This document shows positions 21,792-33,749 of a DNA stretch of 64,000 bases, in pieces. How positions within the stretch are numbered: position 1 is the first letter of the stretch; each line of letters begins with the position of its first letter. The notes under the pieces are model-generated. The model searched no databases, was not told where the DNA came from, and was given only the letters and a program-made list of their open reading frames with translations. This DNA comes from Cytospora piceicola (Eukaryota; Ascomycota; Sordariomycetes; Diaporthales; Cytosporaceae), in the NCBI GenBank assembly GCA_023375675.1, contig JALQBC010000015.1, positions 186,001-250,000 on the forward strand. Reading direction: 5' to 3'. A program made the position numbers and the translations under genes.

Positions 21792-24069
21792 ATGAAGTTC
21801 TTCGGGAAGAAGTCTACAAAAAAGTCCTCTCCCGCCGACGACGACCACGATCACAACCACAGCCTGGACCGTGACGCCGAGTACTTCCACCGTTCCGAAT
21901 CCTCCTCTCCCACAAAACCCTCCTCCGTGCCGCCTCCCCCACCACCAAAGTCGCCCCCAAAATCGGCAACGGCTTCGTCCTCGCCCACTAAAAAGTCCGT
22001 CCGCCCCGCATCGCCGGCGACCCCAACAACCGCTTCGGGTGAGCCGAGACAACGCAGCAGTAGCAACCGCCACTTCTCCAGAGCCTCATCGGATCTGGGC
22101 AAGTCTACTTCGTTCCGAAGAAAGAAGGTCGATAGTCCAACCCATCCTCTTAACCTGCCACCAGAGGAAATCAAGAGGCTCTCTAGGTTGTCAACCATGA
22201 GTGCGCGCGAATCTGTCGACAGGATGGACGTCGATCCTCCTAGCAGTGCTGCAACTCCCTCGTCGCCTCCCCAGCGACAAGCGACGCCGCCTTCTGCTGC
22301 TTCTGCCGCTGCCCAGCAGACTCGTTCCGAGACCCCTCCGGCCGCCGCCAACGGGTCGTCTTCTCCCAAGAAAGACGATGCTCCGGCTCCTCCCCCGCAC
22401 AAGACCGACCCGAACAGTCCCCCGCCTACCCCCGCGGACGAGGCTGAGGTCTTCAAGAACCTTGGCAACAAGTTCTTCAAGGAGAGGAACTACAGGCGGG
22501 CTATTGAGGAATACTCCAAAGGTGGGCTAGTCACCTACCGCCAACATGTGGGATAAGGCCACCGTGCTGACAAATATTCTGTTTTACCAGCCGTCGAGAT
22601 GCAACCCGCGTCAGCAACTTACCTGGGTAACCGAGCTGCTGCGTACATGGCCGATGGCAGATACGACTCCGCCTTCGAGGACTGCAAGCGAGCTGTCGAC
22701 CTGGACCCTAACAACCCCAAGATCCTGCTCCGTCTAGCGCGTATCTACACCAACCTGGGACAGCCCGAAGAGGCCATGGTTACTTTCCAGCGCATCCGAC
22801 CACCTCCGTCGATCAAGGACATGACGCAGGCGAAGGAGATGCTGCAGTACATCAAATCGGCTCAGCAGGGGCTGCAGGAGGGCAAGGGCCCGTCTATGGT
22901 TCTGCACGCCCTTGACATGGCCGAGAGGCTGTTGGGTCCTGGAGCACGAAAGCCGCGTAAGTGGCAACTGATGCGTGGAGAGGCCTACCTCCAGATGGGT
23001 GGCGTCAACTCGCTTGGCGAGGCCCAGAACGTGGCCACCAACCTCCTGAGGAACAACAGCCAGGACCCAGAGGCCCTGGTCCTCCGGGCCCGTGGCCTCT
23101 ACGGGCAAGGCGAGAACGACAAGTCTATCCGGGTCCTCCAGATGGCTATCAGCTGTGACCCTGACTTCAGGGACGCTATCAAGTGGCTCAAGATCGTCAG
23201 GAACCTGAACAGGATGAAGGAGGAGGGCAACGCCGAGTACAAGGCTCGCCGGTGGCAGGCTGCCATCGACAAGTACGCCGCGGCCCTCGCGGTGGACCCC
23301 AGCAACAAGGCGACCAACTCCAAGATCCTGCAGAACAGGGCGCTTTGCTACCAACAGCTCAAGAAGTTCGACGAGGCCATCGCAGACTGCGACAAGGCTC
23401 TCCAGCTGGACCCAAGCTACACCAAGGCGCGCAAGACCAAGGCCAACGCTCTGGGCGCGGCCGACAAGTGGGAGGACGCAGTACGGGAGTGGAAGGCTCT
23501 CCAGGAGGCTGACCCGACCGACGGCTCCATCCAGAAGGAGCTGCGTAGGGCCGAGATTGAGCTGAAGAAGAGCCAGCGCAAGGACTTCTACAAGATCCTC
23601 GGTGTCCCCAAGGATGCTGATGACGGCCAAATCAAGAAGGCATACCGAAAGCTGGCTATACAATACCACCCTGACAAGAACCCGGGTAACATGGAGGCTG
23701 AGAACAAGTTCAAGGACATCAGCGAGGCGTATGAGACCTTGAGCGATCCTCAGTAAGTCCACCGACCTTGTGTGAAGTAGGTGTTTTATGGAGACATTTT
23801 GCTGACCAAACTATAGGAAGCGGGCTCGTTTCGATGCTGGCGACGACATTGACATGTCGGACATGTTCAGCGGCGGTGGCGGTGGCGGCGCCGGCGGCAT
23901 GGGTATTGACCCAGAGATCCTGTTCAGCATGATGGGTCAGCAAGGCGGCTTCGGAGGAGGCCCGAGCTTCGGCGGCGGCGGTGGTTTCCCCGGAGGCAAC
24001 TTCAACTTTGGTGGCGGCGGCGGCGGCGGGCGCCAACGTGGATACCCCGGTGGATTCAACTTCTCTTGA
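21792..24069 (+). CDS. TPR-DnaJ co-chaperone (DNAJC7/TPR2 type)
   Basis: Exons 21792-22521, 22591-23752 and 23817-24069 give 714 aa. Residues 1-215 are a Ser/Pro-rich, low-complexity head. TPR motifs follow from [22 protein letters not shown] to about residue 560 (for example [20 protein letters not shown]). A J-domain (about 574-632) contains the HPD motif that stimulates Hsp70 ATPase, in YHPDKNPGN, and a Gly/Phe-rich tail follows. This architecture matches DNAJC7, which passes clients between Hsp90 and Hsp70; cytosolic action is expected. The junctions read YSKAVEM and SDPQKRARF. The stop is TGA followed by C, with a further in-frame open stretch behind it (see next entry). The next gene, SEC63, is another J-protein on the same strand. 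Confidence 0.92.
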
Positions 24070-24375
24070 CAATCTGACGCGAATGAGGATGTCGAAGACG
24101 AAGACGAGTGTGTGAGTGATACAGAGTACTCCTACGACAGTACCCCTGAAGGGCAGGGCACTGGGGATGACAAGGCGTCGTGGAGGCGTGCCGAAGGCGA
24201 GGCCTCGGCTGATGCGCGTGACAGGCAGCTCGAGCTGCTACGTCAGGCCGGGATGGTGCTCCTCGGGGCCATCGTCCTGCTCACGCCGCAGATGCTAGCG
24301 TTCCTGGTGGTTGTTGGGGGTGCTGTATACACGTGCATTGCGATTAGGCGATTCTTCACACGGCGACTGGGATAA
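24070..24375 (+). other. In-frame 101-codon extension behind the DnaJ stop, possible tail anchor
   Basis: Directly after the UGA stop of the TPR-DnaJ gene the same frame stays open to a TAA at 24373-24375. It encodes an acidic stretch (NEDVEDEDE), a Ser/Tyr/Thr segment, about 30 hydrophobic residues beginning AGMVLLGAIVLL, and a basic end (RRFFTRRLG). No ATG begins it; the first acceptable start would be GTG at 24112. It could be reached by readthrough of UGA-C, or by splicing. Donors GTGGAT at 24038 or 24050 joined to the acceptor GATACAG ending at 24124 both keep frame and remove the stop. Codon use looks like that of genes nearby. Whether it is translated cannot be seen from sequence alone. 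Confidence 0.5.
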
Positions 24376-25430
24376 AGATATTCGATAGAGGGACGAGAGC
24401 CCGGTTTGCTTGATAGGCTGTCCGCCAGTCAGGACACCACAACAAACTGGGTCCGGTATGGGAATAGAAGAAGGACTTGCTGAATCTTTTCTTTTTTTTT
24501 CCATATGCACATCACTCACGGTGCTCGGGCGTTACAAAAGAGGAAAGAAAGAAAACGGAATGAATGATATGGTGAAAGGCGAGGACAATGCCATGCCGTT
24601 TTTTTCTGCTTTTCTATAGATGAGGAACCATCTCAATTCATGGAAACTGTGCTAGTATGTGTGTACGGGAAGCAATCTTTGATACAGACAGACGGATGGA
24701 CAGATAGACACGGTAGTATTCTCATAAGCTCAACGCCAGGTTTTGAAGGTGAACGAAACTGTATACTGTAGTACTTCTACTCATCTCTAGTATATAATAA
24801 TCTATCAACACGGGAGGGGTGTGATGTTTCCCCAGATTCTAGTGTTCTATAAACGGTACCTAAAGTAGGTTGGTGTGGTACGTACCACAGTACTATTGTA
24901 CCGGGTGCCGGGTAGTTGGCACTATTCTACTTATCGATAAAACATGACAGGGTGGCCTTAGCTCCTAGCGTGGTCCCCCAGTGCTACCGTACTTGGTTAC
25001 CCAGGTACTTTGAATGAACAGACTGGCAGACTGGTCACTACGCTGGTCACTGCACTGGTCACTGCAATGAAGACACATCCCTGCCCCAAATTCTGGATGC
25101 CACGATTCACCAAATAACCGACCACCAACTTCTCGACTTCGAGGGACGCAACGCTGACCAGACCACACACGCGCACAACACACACACACACACACAGGCT
25201 GCCATTCCTCTTCTCTTTCCTATCTTCACTCTCCCCGGCCCGTGTCTTGTCACAGCCCACCAAAGTTGTTATACATACACGGTGTCATTCATTATCCATT
25301 CCACCTGCTGCATCGCAACCCCGACCTTCCCTTCCCAACCCTCGCTCCTTTCCTTCTTTGACCATTACACAGCAGCAGCAGCACCAGCCTATACGTTTGA
25401 TCGCCACATGTCCGACCACTCAGTAACATC
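24376..25430. other. Intergenic, 1.05 kb, no gene recognised
   Basis: The 3' flank of the DnaJ gene and the promoter and leader of SEC63. Short CA/GT runs occur near 25170-25197. No coding signal. Confidence 0.55.
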
Positions 25431-27692
25431 ATGAGTACGGACTACACCTACGACGAGGATGGGTCCCTCTTCCCCTTCTTCGCCTTCACAGTAACGACCA
25501 TCGCGACGCTTCCTGCGACCTATTTCCTGCTTAAGGGTTCTATCAGCGACCCCTCGAAGCTATTTCCCCGGATCCAGACCGACTACAAGCCCAAACATGC
25601 CGACCTCGTCGATGCGCAGCGCTCTAAAGACAGGAGGCGGACCCGCCGGCTGGGCCTGACGCTCTTTGTGCTTTTGGGCTGGGCTGTCATGATCTATACT
25701 GCCTACCTGATCCATTACGTCGAGGCGCCTGTTGCGCAGAGGGTGTGGAACCCATATGATATCCTGGGCATCTCAGAGGTATGTCCTTGTCCTGGCTCCT
25801 GCACCCACCCGTCGAGTCGGCCTTTGTTCACCATGCTGATCTTGCCCCCTTAGTCCGCCACCGAAAAAGCCATCAAGTCCCACTACAAGAAGCTCTCCCT
25901 GAAATTCCACCCTGACAAGGTCAAGCTCGACCCGGCCAAGAATGAGACCCTCGAGGACCTCAACGACCGCTACGTCGAGATCTCCAAGGCGTACCAGGCG
26001 CTAACCGACGAGGACGTGCGCAACAACTACATCCAGTATGGCCATCCCGATGGAAGACAGAGCATGAGCATCGGCATTGCGCTGCCCAAGATAATGGTGT
26101 CTGAGGGCAACGGCAAGTACGTCGTCCTGGTCTACTTCCTGCTGTTTGGCGTCATGCTTCCTTACTACGTTGGATCGTGGTGGTACGGCACCCAGAGGCG
26201 TTCCAAGGAGGGCGTGCTGGTAGAGAGCGCAAACAACCTGTTTAAGGAGTACAAGAGCGACACCGATGTCGGTGGCGTTATCACGGCACTGAGCACGGGC
26301 AAGGAGTTCTCCGCTGTCCTCAAGGGCGACAAGGCGGACACTGGTCTTTCTACAATCGAATCGAGGATCCTGGCGCTGAGCGAGAACCAGCAGTTTGCGG
26401 CCGGTCTGTCTGTCAAGGAGAAGGAGAAGCTGGAGGACCTCGAGAACGGTGTGCGAAGAAAGACCCTCGCTCTGCTGTGGGCTTACCTGGGCCGCACCGA
26501 GCTGGACGACGCCACGCTGGAGAAGCAGAAGTTCGAGGTTGCGCCCATTGCCGAGTCCCTCGTCAAGTCGTTCACGGCCATCGCGATAGCATACGGAAAC
26601 ACCGGGCCCATCCTTGCCTCCTTCCACACCAGCCAACGGCTCATCCAGGCCCTGTCGCCGGAAGCCTCTCCTCTTCTTCAGCTGCCCTACTTCAGCCCTA
26701 CGATTGCGAGGGCTGTTGCTGGCGACTCAAAAATACCGACTACCGTCCAGAAGTTCATGGATCAACCAGATGTTCAGCGACGGAGACTTGCTGTAGGACA
26801 GAGCCTGCTCAGCGAGGATCAGTACAAGACCGCGATCAGCGTCGCGAAGCAGCTGCCCTACCTGCGCGTCTCCAAGGCTTTCTTCAAGGTCACTGGCGAG
26901 CGTTTCATCATTCCTTCCTCTCTTGTCACCCTCGTAGTCAAGGGCCGCATCATCCCTCCTGGCTCCGAGAACGTCCCTGAAGTCGACGAGCTCGACCTGA
27001 TCGACGTCGACCCCGCAGAAGATGACCTGGACGCCATCCTCGGCCGCAAGCAGAAGACAGTCAAGGGAGCCGACGGCAAGACAAAATCCGTGGTTGGCGA
27101 GGACAAGCCCATCCTGCCGCCCCTGGCCTTCTCTCCATACTTCGGCCGCGAGCATTCACCACGATGGCACATGTTCCTGTCCGACTCCAAGCAGGGCAAG
27201 ATGGCGGTGCCACCGTTCACGTTCACGCAGTTCGACCAGCCCATCTTCGAGGAGGACGGCCGGACGCCGACGTTCAACATGGTGACGCTGAAGGCGCAGT
27301 TCGCGGCGCCGCCGCAGGCCGGTCACTACACGTTCGTCATGAACGTCGTGTGTGACAGCTACGTGGGCTTCGACACGAAGATGGAGGTCACCCTCGTGGT
27401 GGAGGAGGCGAGCAAGGCTGCTGCTATGACGGCGGAGGATGAGATCAGTGAGCCTGAAGAGGGTAAGCCTTCAGATACAACCCCCCAACAGCTGTAGGTT
27501 GAAGAAGTGATGACTAACGCGATGGTGATAGATTCCCTGGCTGGTATCATGAACGCTGCCAAGGGTGGCGTGCCGCCCCCGAGGAAAAAGAAGCTTGCCG
27601 ACGATGAGTCGGAAGAGGAGAGTGGCACCGAGGAGGAGGAGGAAGACACGAGTGATACCAATACGGATACGGAGGACGAGGGTGACAAGTGA
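25431..27692 (+). CDS. SEC63: ER translocation protein Sec63
   Basis: Exons 25431-25778, 25854-27462 and 27532-27692 give 705 aa. Sec63 is the ER-membrane J-protein that recruits the Hsp70 BiP to the Sec61 channel for protein import. Two membrane segments (about 14-36 and 74-95) precede a lumenal J-domain with HPD at 135-137 (KFHPDK). A third membrane segment (about 207-228, YVVLVYFLLFGVMLPYYVG) and a large Sec63/Brl domain follow. The tail is highly acidic (EEESGTEEEEEDTSD), as in yeast Sec63, where it binds Sec62. Three membrane spans and the length fit the family. The introns are 75 and 69 nt, the second with a TGACTAAC branch site. Confidence 0.96.
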
Positions 27693-28454
27693 GAATAGAA
27701 AAGAACTCGCCGGGGGGGGGGGAGGTTGTTAGTCATTACTTAGTATAAGGAGGGGAGGGAAACGACACGAAGACTTTCTTCCTCGCTTATTTGATACCAA
27801 ACCCAACCAGCCCCACTGGATTGTGGTGTCGACTCCTCACCTCGCTGCTTGGAAAGGCATATATCAGGCACGGGAAGATTCATCAAAAATGTATATAGGT
27901 TCAGCTTCAGCAGGCTATTACTTACGGCGTAGCATACAACGTGACTGCCAATCCACTAGCTCATCGTATGTCTGTACTCGGTTTCAAGAATAAGCGCTTG
28001 TCTGGTGTAGGACGAAAAGGACCCGTAGCATTAGGGCTGCTTTTTATAGGAAGGACCATCTAGTTAGTATGTTTCAAGAAGAGTTAGGTGGTCATGTAGA
28101 CAAGATAAGACGTGTTACAAATTTTCATTTTCAGTTGCTTAAAGGACAAGATTATAAGTATGCCCCCCTTCTATAGAAGTACGCAGGACTAGGTCCGGGA
28201 TATACTACGAGTGGGTGCCTAACACTTAGGAGTTATATCGACGATTCTACTCATTAACAGTAACCGGTATAATTGATGATATAAGGCCTATAGGGTCACG
28301 TGACTCCCATCAGGACGACCTACCTAAAAATATATACAGAGGCCTTCTCTCCCCCGGGCTCACCATTAGACATATCCACCTTGAATATTAAGGACTTTTA
28401 TACCTATCTGCCTGTTCTCTCTTATATTTACTCTGATCACTCCCATCTTCCGTC
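27693..28454. other. Convergent intergenic region, no gene recognised
   Basis: Lies between the SEC63 stop and the end of the ankyrin/CorA-like gene. It has a G10 run at about 27712-27721 and becomes AT-richer to the right. No open frame of interest. Confidence 0.55.
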
Positions 28455-31400
28455 TTACTGTTTTGACTCTCGTGACCTTTGTACAGACATGGAGTCCTTG
28501 ACTCCCAAGTTTCCCTTGGTTCGGGTGATGGTTTTTCGCATGTGGCTGTCCTTCCATTTCAACATCATGTACCCACACATACAAATAGCAATCGTGACCG
28601 TCACGCTGGCAACTGCATGATGTTATTCAAGAATTCGATCAGATTAGAATAGCTCAAGATCGTGTGACATACCAGAAGCCCACGCAACTTGCCGCTGGGC
28701 CCACCGACTTGGGGTGAAGGATTCAATTGGCAATGCAAAAAGCGACGTGATCAATGATAGAGGTGACTGTAACATATTAGTATCAAAGTATTCGAAACAA
28801 TTTGAAGAGGGCACCCACGAAAACCATAGTCAACACCGTGAAGACGGACTGGTGCCTGGCTTGTTCTGATGACTTGAGCGCGTTCTCGGTACTGGCTTGT
28901 CCATAAAGAAGACCCATGAGATCCTTGATCTGAATGTCATTTACTCTCAGACGAATTCAGTATATTGTACAGCGAGCCGGGTCTTACCTTATTCTGGACG
29001 ATATGTGCGTATTTCTCGATTCTCTCCGTACCTTCGCATGAGGTGTCCCTGAAGTCGACCGGATCGCAATCGTCGACCCATTTGCATTCTGTTTGAGATT
29101 GATTCTGGTTGGAATTCTCTTTGCCCTTAGCGGAGATTCCGTGCATTACCTCCCACACAGTAGAACGGTGTTCCAGTACTTGTTTGATTATGTCAATCTC
29201 ATGCAGTACGTCGTTGATCTCCATCAAACATTGTGTGGCCTTGTTGGACAGTGCCTTGAAGCTGGCTTCTGACCTCCCCAGGCTACTCTTGAAATCCTTA
29301 TAAAACTCGTCGACTCGTTGGTTCTATCGCGCGTAATTCCTTTCATTAGCTCTCCACAATGTTGAACTCAGGATTGCCCTTTGGTGGATAATAACCTACC
29401 ACTCGCAGAACTTCCCTTGAGAAGACCTCCAAGTACGGCAAAGTCTCTTTGCGGAATTTGACTGACGGTTCGTACTCCATTGACCTTTTCACTATCCGAT
29501 GAACGAAGGTCTTGGGATCCACTGCAGCGCCTTTTATTGTGTTGGGCTTAACCAGGCTCTGAAGTGTCTGCTGTGAGAAGTTATCCTTGTTTTGTGAGTC
29601 CCAACGCTCAGGGAATGCAGTTACCAAGAGATCTATCGGTAAAACGCCTTGTTAGCTTACTTGAAGGAGTCGTTTACTATTATGATAGAGGCAAAGGGCG
29701 TCTGTGCGTTGGGGATGCATTATCACCAGTGGTTGTATCCTGTGTTGAGTAGAGGCTAGCTTAATAAGAGGTCCTCAGAAGGTACTTACTGCCTATTCTG
29801 ATCAACCAGAGCTGCGAAACGACGAGTATGGGATCATGAGGGCTATCGTCAACATCCTCATTAGAAACTTTGGGCTCGTCGGGCGCGGAAGGGGGCGGAA
29901 CTGAGGCATGTTGGCGCGGCTGGAATGGATCGCTGATTGACTGATGTTCCACATCAGTGTGCGTGTCAGCCTTTCCGCTGCGAAGACCTCTGCGAAGACC
30001 TCTGCAAACTGTCGTTACAAAGGTGGCAACGCGCGGCCGAGCAGATATGATATACCGCTTAATATAGTCGACATTTGTTTTCTCGGGATCTTGTAGGTTA
30101 GAACTGCCCTGCCCCTGTCGCTCTAAACATCGCGACGAGACTTGATCATTGCCCTGTCCCTCTTGATTAGAAAAAAACCGTGATAAGACTTGATCCTCAT
30201 CCAGAGATTTCAGCCACTCCTTGTCGTCAATATTCTTGTAGAAGTAGTGATCCAGGGTTCGTGGTTGGTGCAATGCTTTGTTCTCGCCAAGGTAAAGTTC
30301 CTGCATTTTCCGAGTATGTGGGATTTCTTGTGCCTGGACATTTGCCTGGGGGGGGACTTCTTGTGCCTGGACATTTGTCTGGGGGGCATCAGTCGGAACT
30401 CCACATTGCTTCTTTCTCTCAGACAAGAGGTCGATGTCGATTAACGGCAACTAAATCGGGAGCTTTAGCCAACTGTTCCACAACATCACACTTGGTATGT
30501 TCCAGTAGGGAGTGGTTGACTCACAACCGCCACAGTATTCAGGAAATCAGCAAGACTATTTTTCTTGCTTGACGCCTGAGTTTTGCTTCCTGTATCACTG
30601 GCCTTCGCTTCTTCAGCTCCTGCCTCTCCCGGGACATAGACCTTCGCCTTCCGACTGGTAGGCTTGAAGCAATGCCCACAGAAAGGAGGTGACTGTGCAG
30701 AAGAGCCAAATATCTGCTGCAGGGAAGTCATGGTTTCCTGCATGTGCAGGTTCGGGTTCGGGTTCTTTTCCTGGTAATCTGAACTATAGACAGCTTCACA
30801 CAAGGACTGTTGAAACCAATCAATATAAGCCAAAAAATAGAATGCCCTTTAGACAAGGCTGTGATGAAACAAGGTTTGGTACCTTTACCCAGTCCCACTA
30901 TTCCCATGTATGTTAGCTCTTGATCTGTCTGGTGTATATGTGTAATATAAGTCAGGGTTATGATTGAATATAAGCCTCATTTTCTTGCTTACATTGTTCG
31001 CTGGAAGATGACACCAGACAGTCTCGGGGGTGGAAATTTGTTCTCGTATACTTTCGAAAGACTTCAACAGCTTGTCTATTCCGAGCTCATCCGCTGGCTC
31101 TTGCTGTTTCCCATGTTTCCCATGCCATTTCCAGGCCTGCAATTCGTATCGTTCAGCTTCATTTTTGGTTGGGGTAAGATGCTGGGAAATCTGCTGTGAA
31201 ATGCCATACTCCCCGTATATGAAGGCAAGGTCTTCGGCATCGTATGTCCCGGGCATATTCGTTTCGATTTTAGGGTTTGCACCCTTATCCAATAACAATT
31301 TGACAATCTTGGCGTCGCCTGCAACTGCAGCAAAATGGAGTGCTGTCCATCCGTCTTCGTCCTGCAAGTCTTTGGATTTGGGAATGAATTCGAGTAGGAT

Positions 31401-32310
31401 TTTCATCAGGTGAATGGATCCCTGGCTGCATGCCACCTCCATGCAATAACGCCCGAATTCCCGTTTTTGTTTTGGATCGTGGTCCAAAGCCTCCAGAATC
31501 AACTTGACGACTTCCTCTAAATCATTTTCAGTTGGCTTCCTGTCCTCTGGCCATGTCGGATAGATCCCTTCGCCAGCGAGGTAATGGATTGGGGTATTGC
31601 CGACATCATCTTTCGCGTCCACTTGGATCTTCTTACTTCCCTCAAGAGAGCTGGACTTCTCCAGAAGCAATTTGGCAATGTGTAGGTGTCCTGCTCTGCA
31701 AGCAACACCCAAGGGGGTCTCCAAAGACGCGTTCCTTGAGTTGATGTCCATGGGATTTCCAGGCTGGTTCAACAGGATATCAACAATATCTCGATCCCCC
31801 AAAATACATGCCAAGTGGATAGGACACTGTAAGCCGAAAAAGTCCTGGGAGGACACACTGATCTTGTCCTGGTGACTTTGCTGATGGCGAAGAATATCCT
31901 GAGTCAATAGGTTTCCCAGCTCGTTGTTGTCGAGTTGTTTCTGAGGTGTTGTGTTGTTGAGGTCTTCCAGATCATTTGCCTTGTCGAGAAGACCCGGACA
32001 ATCTTTCAAGATCTTGCGCACGTCTTCCAGTTGCTTCTTCTGAATGGCTCTGAGGAGTTCGTCAGTAGTGTGTGGCGAGTTTTCATTGTCCCTAGTACTC
32101 TAGAAATTGTCAGCAGCCGCGTCTCAATGTATATATATATATACCTAGCATGATTCGTTCTCCTTCTATCAGGGGAGATACCTCTTCTGTAGTATTGAGA
32201 TCATATTGATCTGGTGCACGTGTAGGACCGGAATGCTCATCGACAGTAGCCTCGGAGCTCGACGATACTCCTGTTGCAGGAGCCTCGCAGGGGGTGGGAA
32301 GGTCACTCAT
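28455..32310 (-). CDS. Ankyrin-repeat protein with CorA-like membrane C-terminus
   Basis: At least nine exons: 32310-32182, 32099-30993, one starting near 30840 and ending 30525, 30450-29790, 29632-29400, 29323-28988, 28929-28819, 28766-28673 and 28612-28455. All listed phases agree except the junction between 30993 and about 30840, which I could not resolve; a small exon may lie there. The product is about 1040 aa. N-terminal ankyrin repeats include CPIHLACILGDRDIVDILL, TPLGVACRAGHLHIAKLLL and GWTALHFAAVAGDAKIVKLLL. The middle has RTLDHYFYKNIDD and LVVSQLWLIRI. The C-terminus has a coiled-coil-like segment and two membrane spans (VFTVLTMVFSPLSLITSLFALPIE, then VASVTVTIAICMCGYMML). This is a fungal family with a CorA-type metal-transporter fold at its end. 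Ion transport is unproven. The gene has lower GC than its neighbours. Confidence 0.8.
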
Positions 32311-33749
32311 TCTGAATTGATCAACCTTGAAGGAGGGCGCGGTAGTTTGCAGCAAGGGGAAACGAGTCGATAGTCAATTTGCTATGAAGCAGGTTGGTGA
32401 TAGTCTTGTGCTTGAGCAGATGTTGCAGCACTTCAGGCTCCAGACTCCAGGTTTCAGAAGAGAGAGAACAATCATCCTACTTAAGACCCTCGCTGAGAGT
32501 GTCCAGCGTACTCCTCACCTGGGCAGCAGCTTTTAAGCGAAGTCCATTTCAACAAAATTCCGCCAATTGTAAAGGAGATCCGGGTGATACAGTGGCTGCC
32601 CTCTATATATCATATGGCCCATCCAAGCCACCTGTATGATATGTAAGGGACTTATGATATAAGGGGGTAAGGGGTCGCATACATTATTGGCCAATCCATC
32701 CACTGGATTTATATTATATATCGAGTGTCTATGACATATAGTGATATGATATATAGGGGGTAGCCACTGTAAAATGCAGGTCGTTATCATAATGGCATCG
32801 ACAGCTTCAGCTGAAAAAAAGAAAGCCTCGCCAACACTGGGCAAATACGAGGATCCAAGGGTTTGAGCACTTGCTTTGTTCACGAAGATAAAATGCACGG
32901 GTACAGTAAGGGCTGGAGCCCTGAAGCCACCGGTGATAGCTGCTAATGAGAGTGTTGTTCAAATATAGTGAAACATAAGCACTAACTTTTCAGCCTCACC
33001 GCGGACGACCAGTGTCTACGGATGCATGAATCCCGAGGACGTGTATACTGTAGTTGATAGCCCAAGCCCCTTACGCAAGGGGCAGCAAACAGCACGGCCA
33101 GGGCGGCTGTGATATAACTACCTAGGTATCTATGAAAGTTGATCTATATAGCAGTTATTTCGGTTCCGATCAGAGATCTCGGGACCGTCTGCTGAGCTTA
33201 GATACCGTATAAATACTGTGTAGTAGGGCAGAAGGGCTGAAGGCCTCGTAAAGGTTTCTCTTCTGCACATCGTGATCAAACTCACTCGTTTATCCCATAC
33301 AAATCTGTTCCATTTTGACATATACGAGGGACAAGGAAAACAAACAATGACGATTGGAGGACTAGTACGTCTGTCTAAGCCTCTCCTTCTACCCTTCGAC
33401 GTCAACAACCAAGCTGACGGTTTTCCCAGGCTTACAATCGGAACCGCTTCACGCACGGCACCCTGGTCTGCCTGCCTTCGGCTCCTTGGAGGCCGAAATT
33501 TTGTGCGACGTGGGACCGCCATTGGTGACGGAGTATGGTGTGTACTACAATACTGGCCTATAACACACAGCCTCGGAGGAGGGTATTGACAAGGTCTGTC
33601 TATAATACATATTTGCCCCGTGGAGACTATCCCAGGGGCATCGCATGAGAGCACAGTAGCCCCGAGGGGAGTTCCCAGTCACGACGATAAATATATTTAT
33701 ATACAAGCATGTGCTATCCAAGCAGGCGAATTTCATCCAGAACATGTAT
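32311..33749. other. Intergenic, 1.4 kb, with a MITE
   Basis: AT-rich stretch between the ankyrin/CorA-like gene and cellobiose dehydrogenase. It holds the inverted-repeat element at 32588-32771 and a TACCTAGGTA palindrome at 33119-33128. No gene recognised. Confidence 0.55.
32588..32771. mobile_element. MITE with about 27-nt terminal inverted repeats and TA target site
   Basis: The left end reads TACAGTGGCTGCCCTCTATA and continues TATCATAT. The right end is its reverse complement with two transition differences, ending AGCCACTGTA. The outer TA on both sides fits the TA target duplication of Tc1/mariner-type elements, giving CAGTGGC...GCCACTG termini. The interior is about 130 nt, AT-rich, with no open frame, so it would need a transposase in trans. 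The two mismatches are C-to-T type changes, as repeat-induced point mutation would leave. Confidence 0.72.

Noticed and set aside
22734..23762. 342-codon minus-strand frame opposite the TPR-DnaJ gene
   Set aside because: Antisense shadow. The opposite strand carries unmistakable TPR and J-domain motifs.
24112..24375. Independent small membrane-protein gene starting at GTG 24112
   Set aside because: There is no ATG, only 42 nt from the upstream stop, and the frame is continuous with the DnaJ gene. An extension of that gene is the simpler reading.
32110..32181. Donor GTATAT at 32144 as the end of the first ankyrin-gene exon
   Set aside because: Joining there to any nearby acceptor breaks the frame. 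The GTATCT donor at 32181 joins in phase to AGT at 32099.
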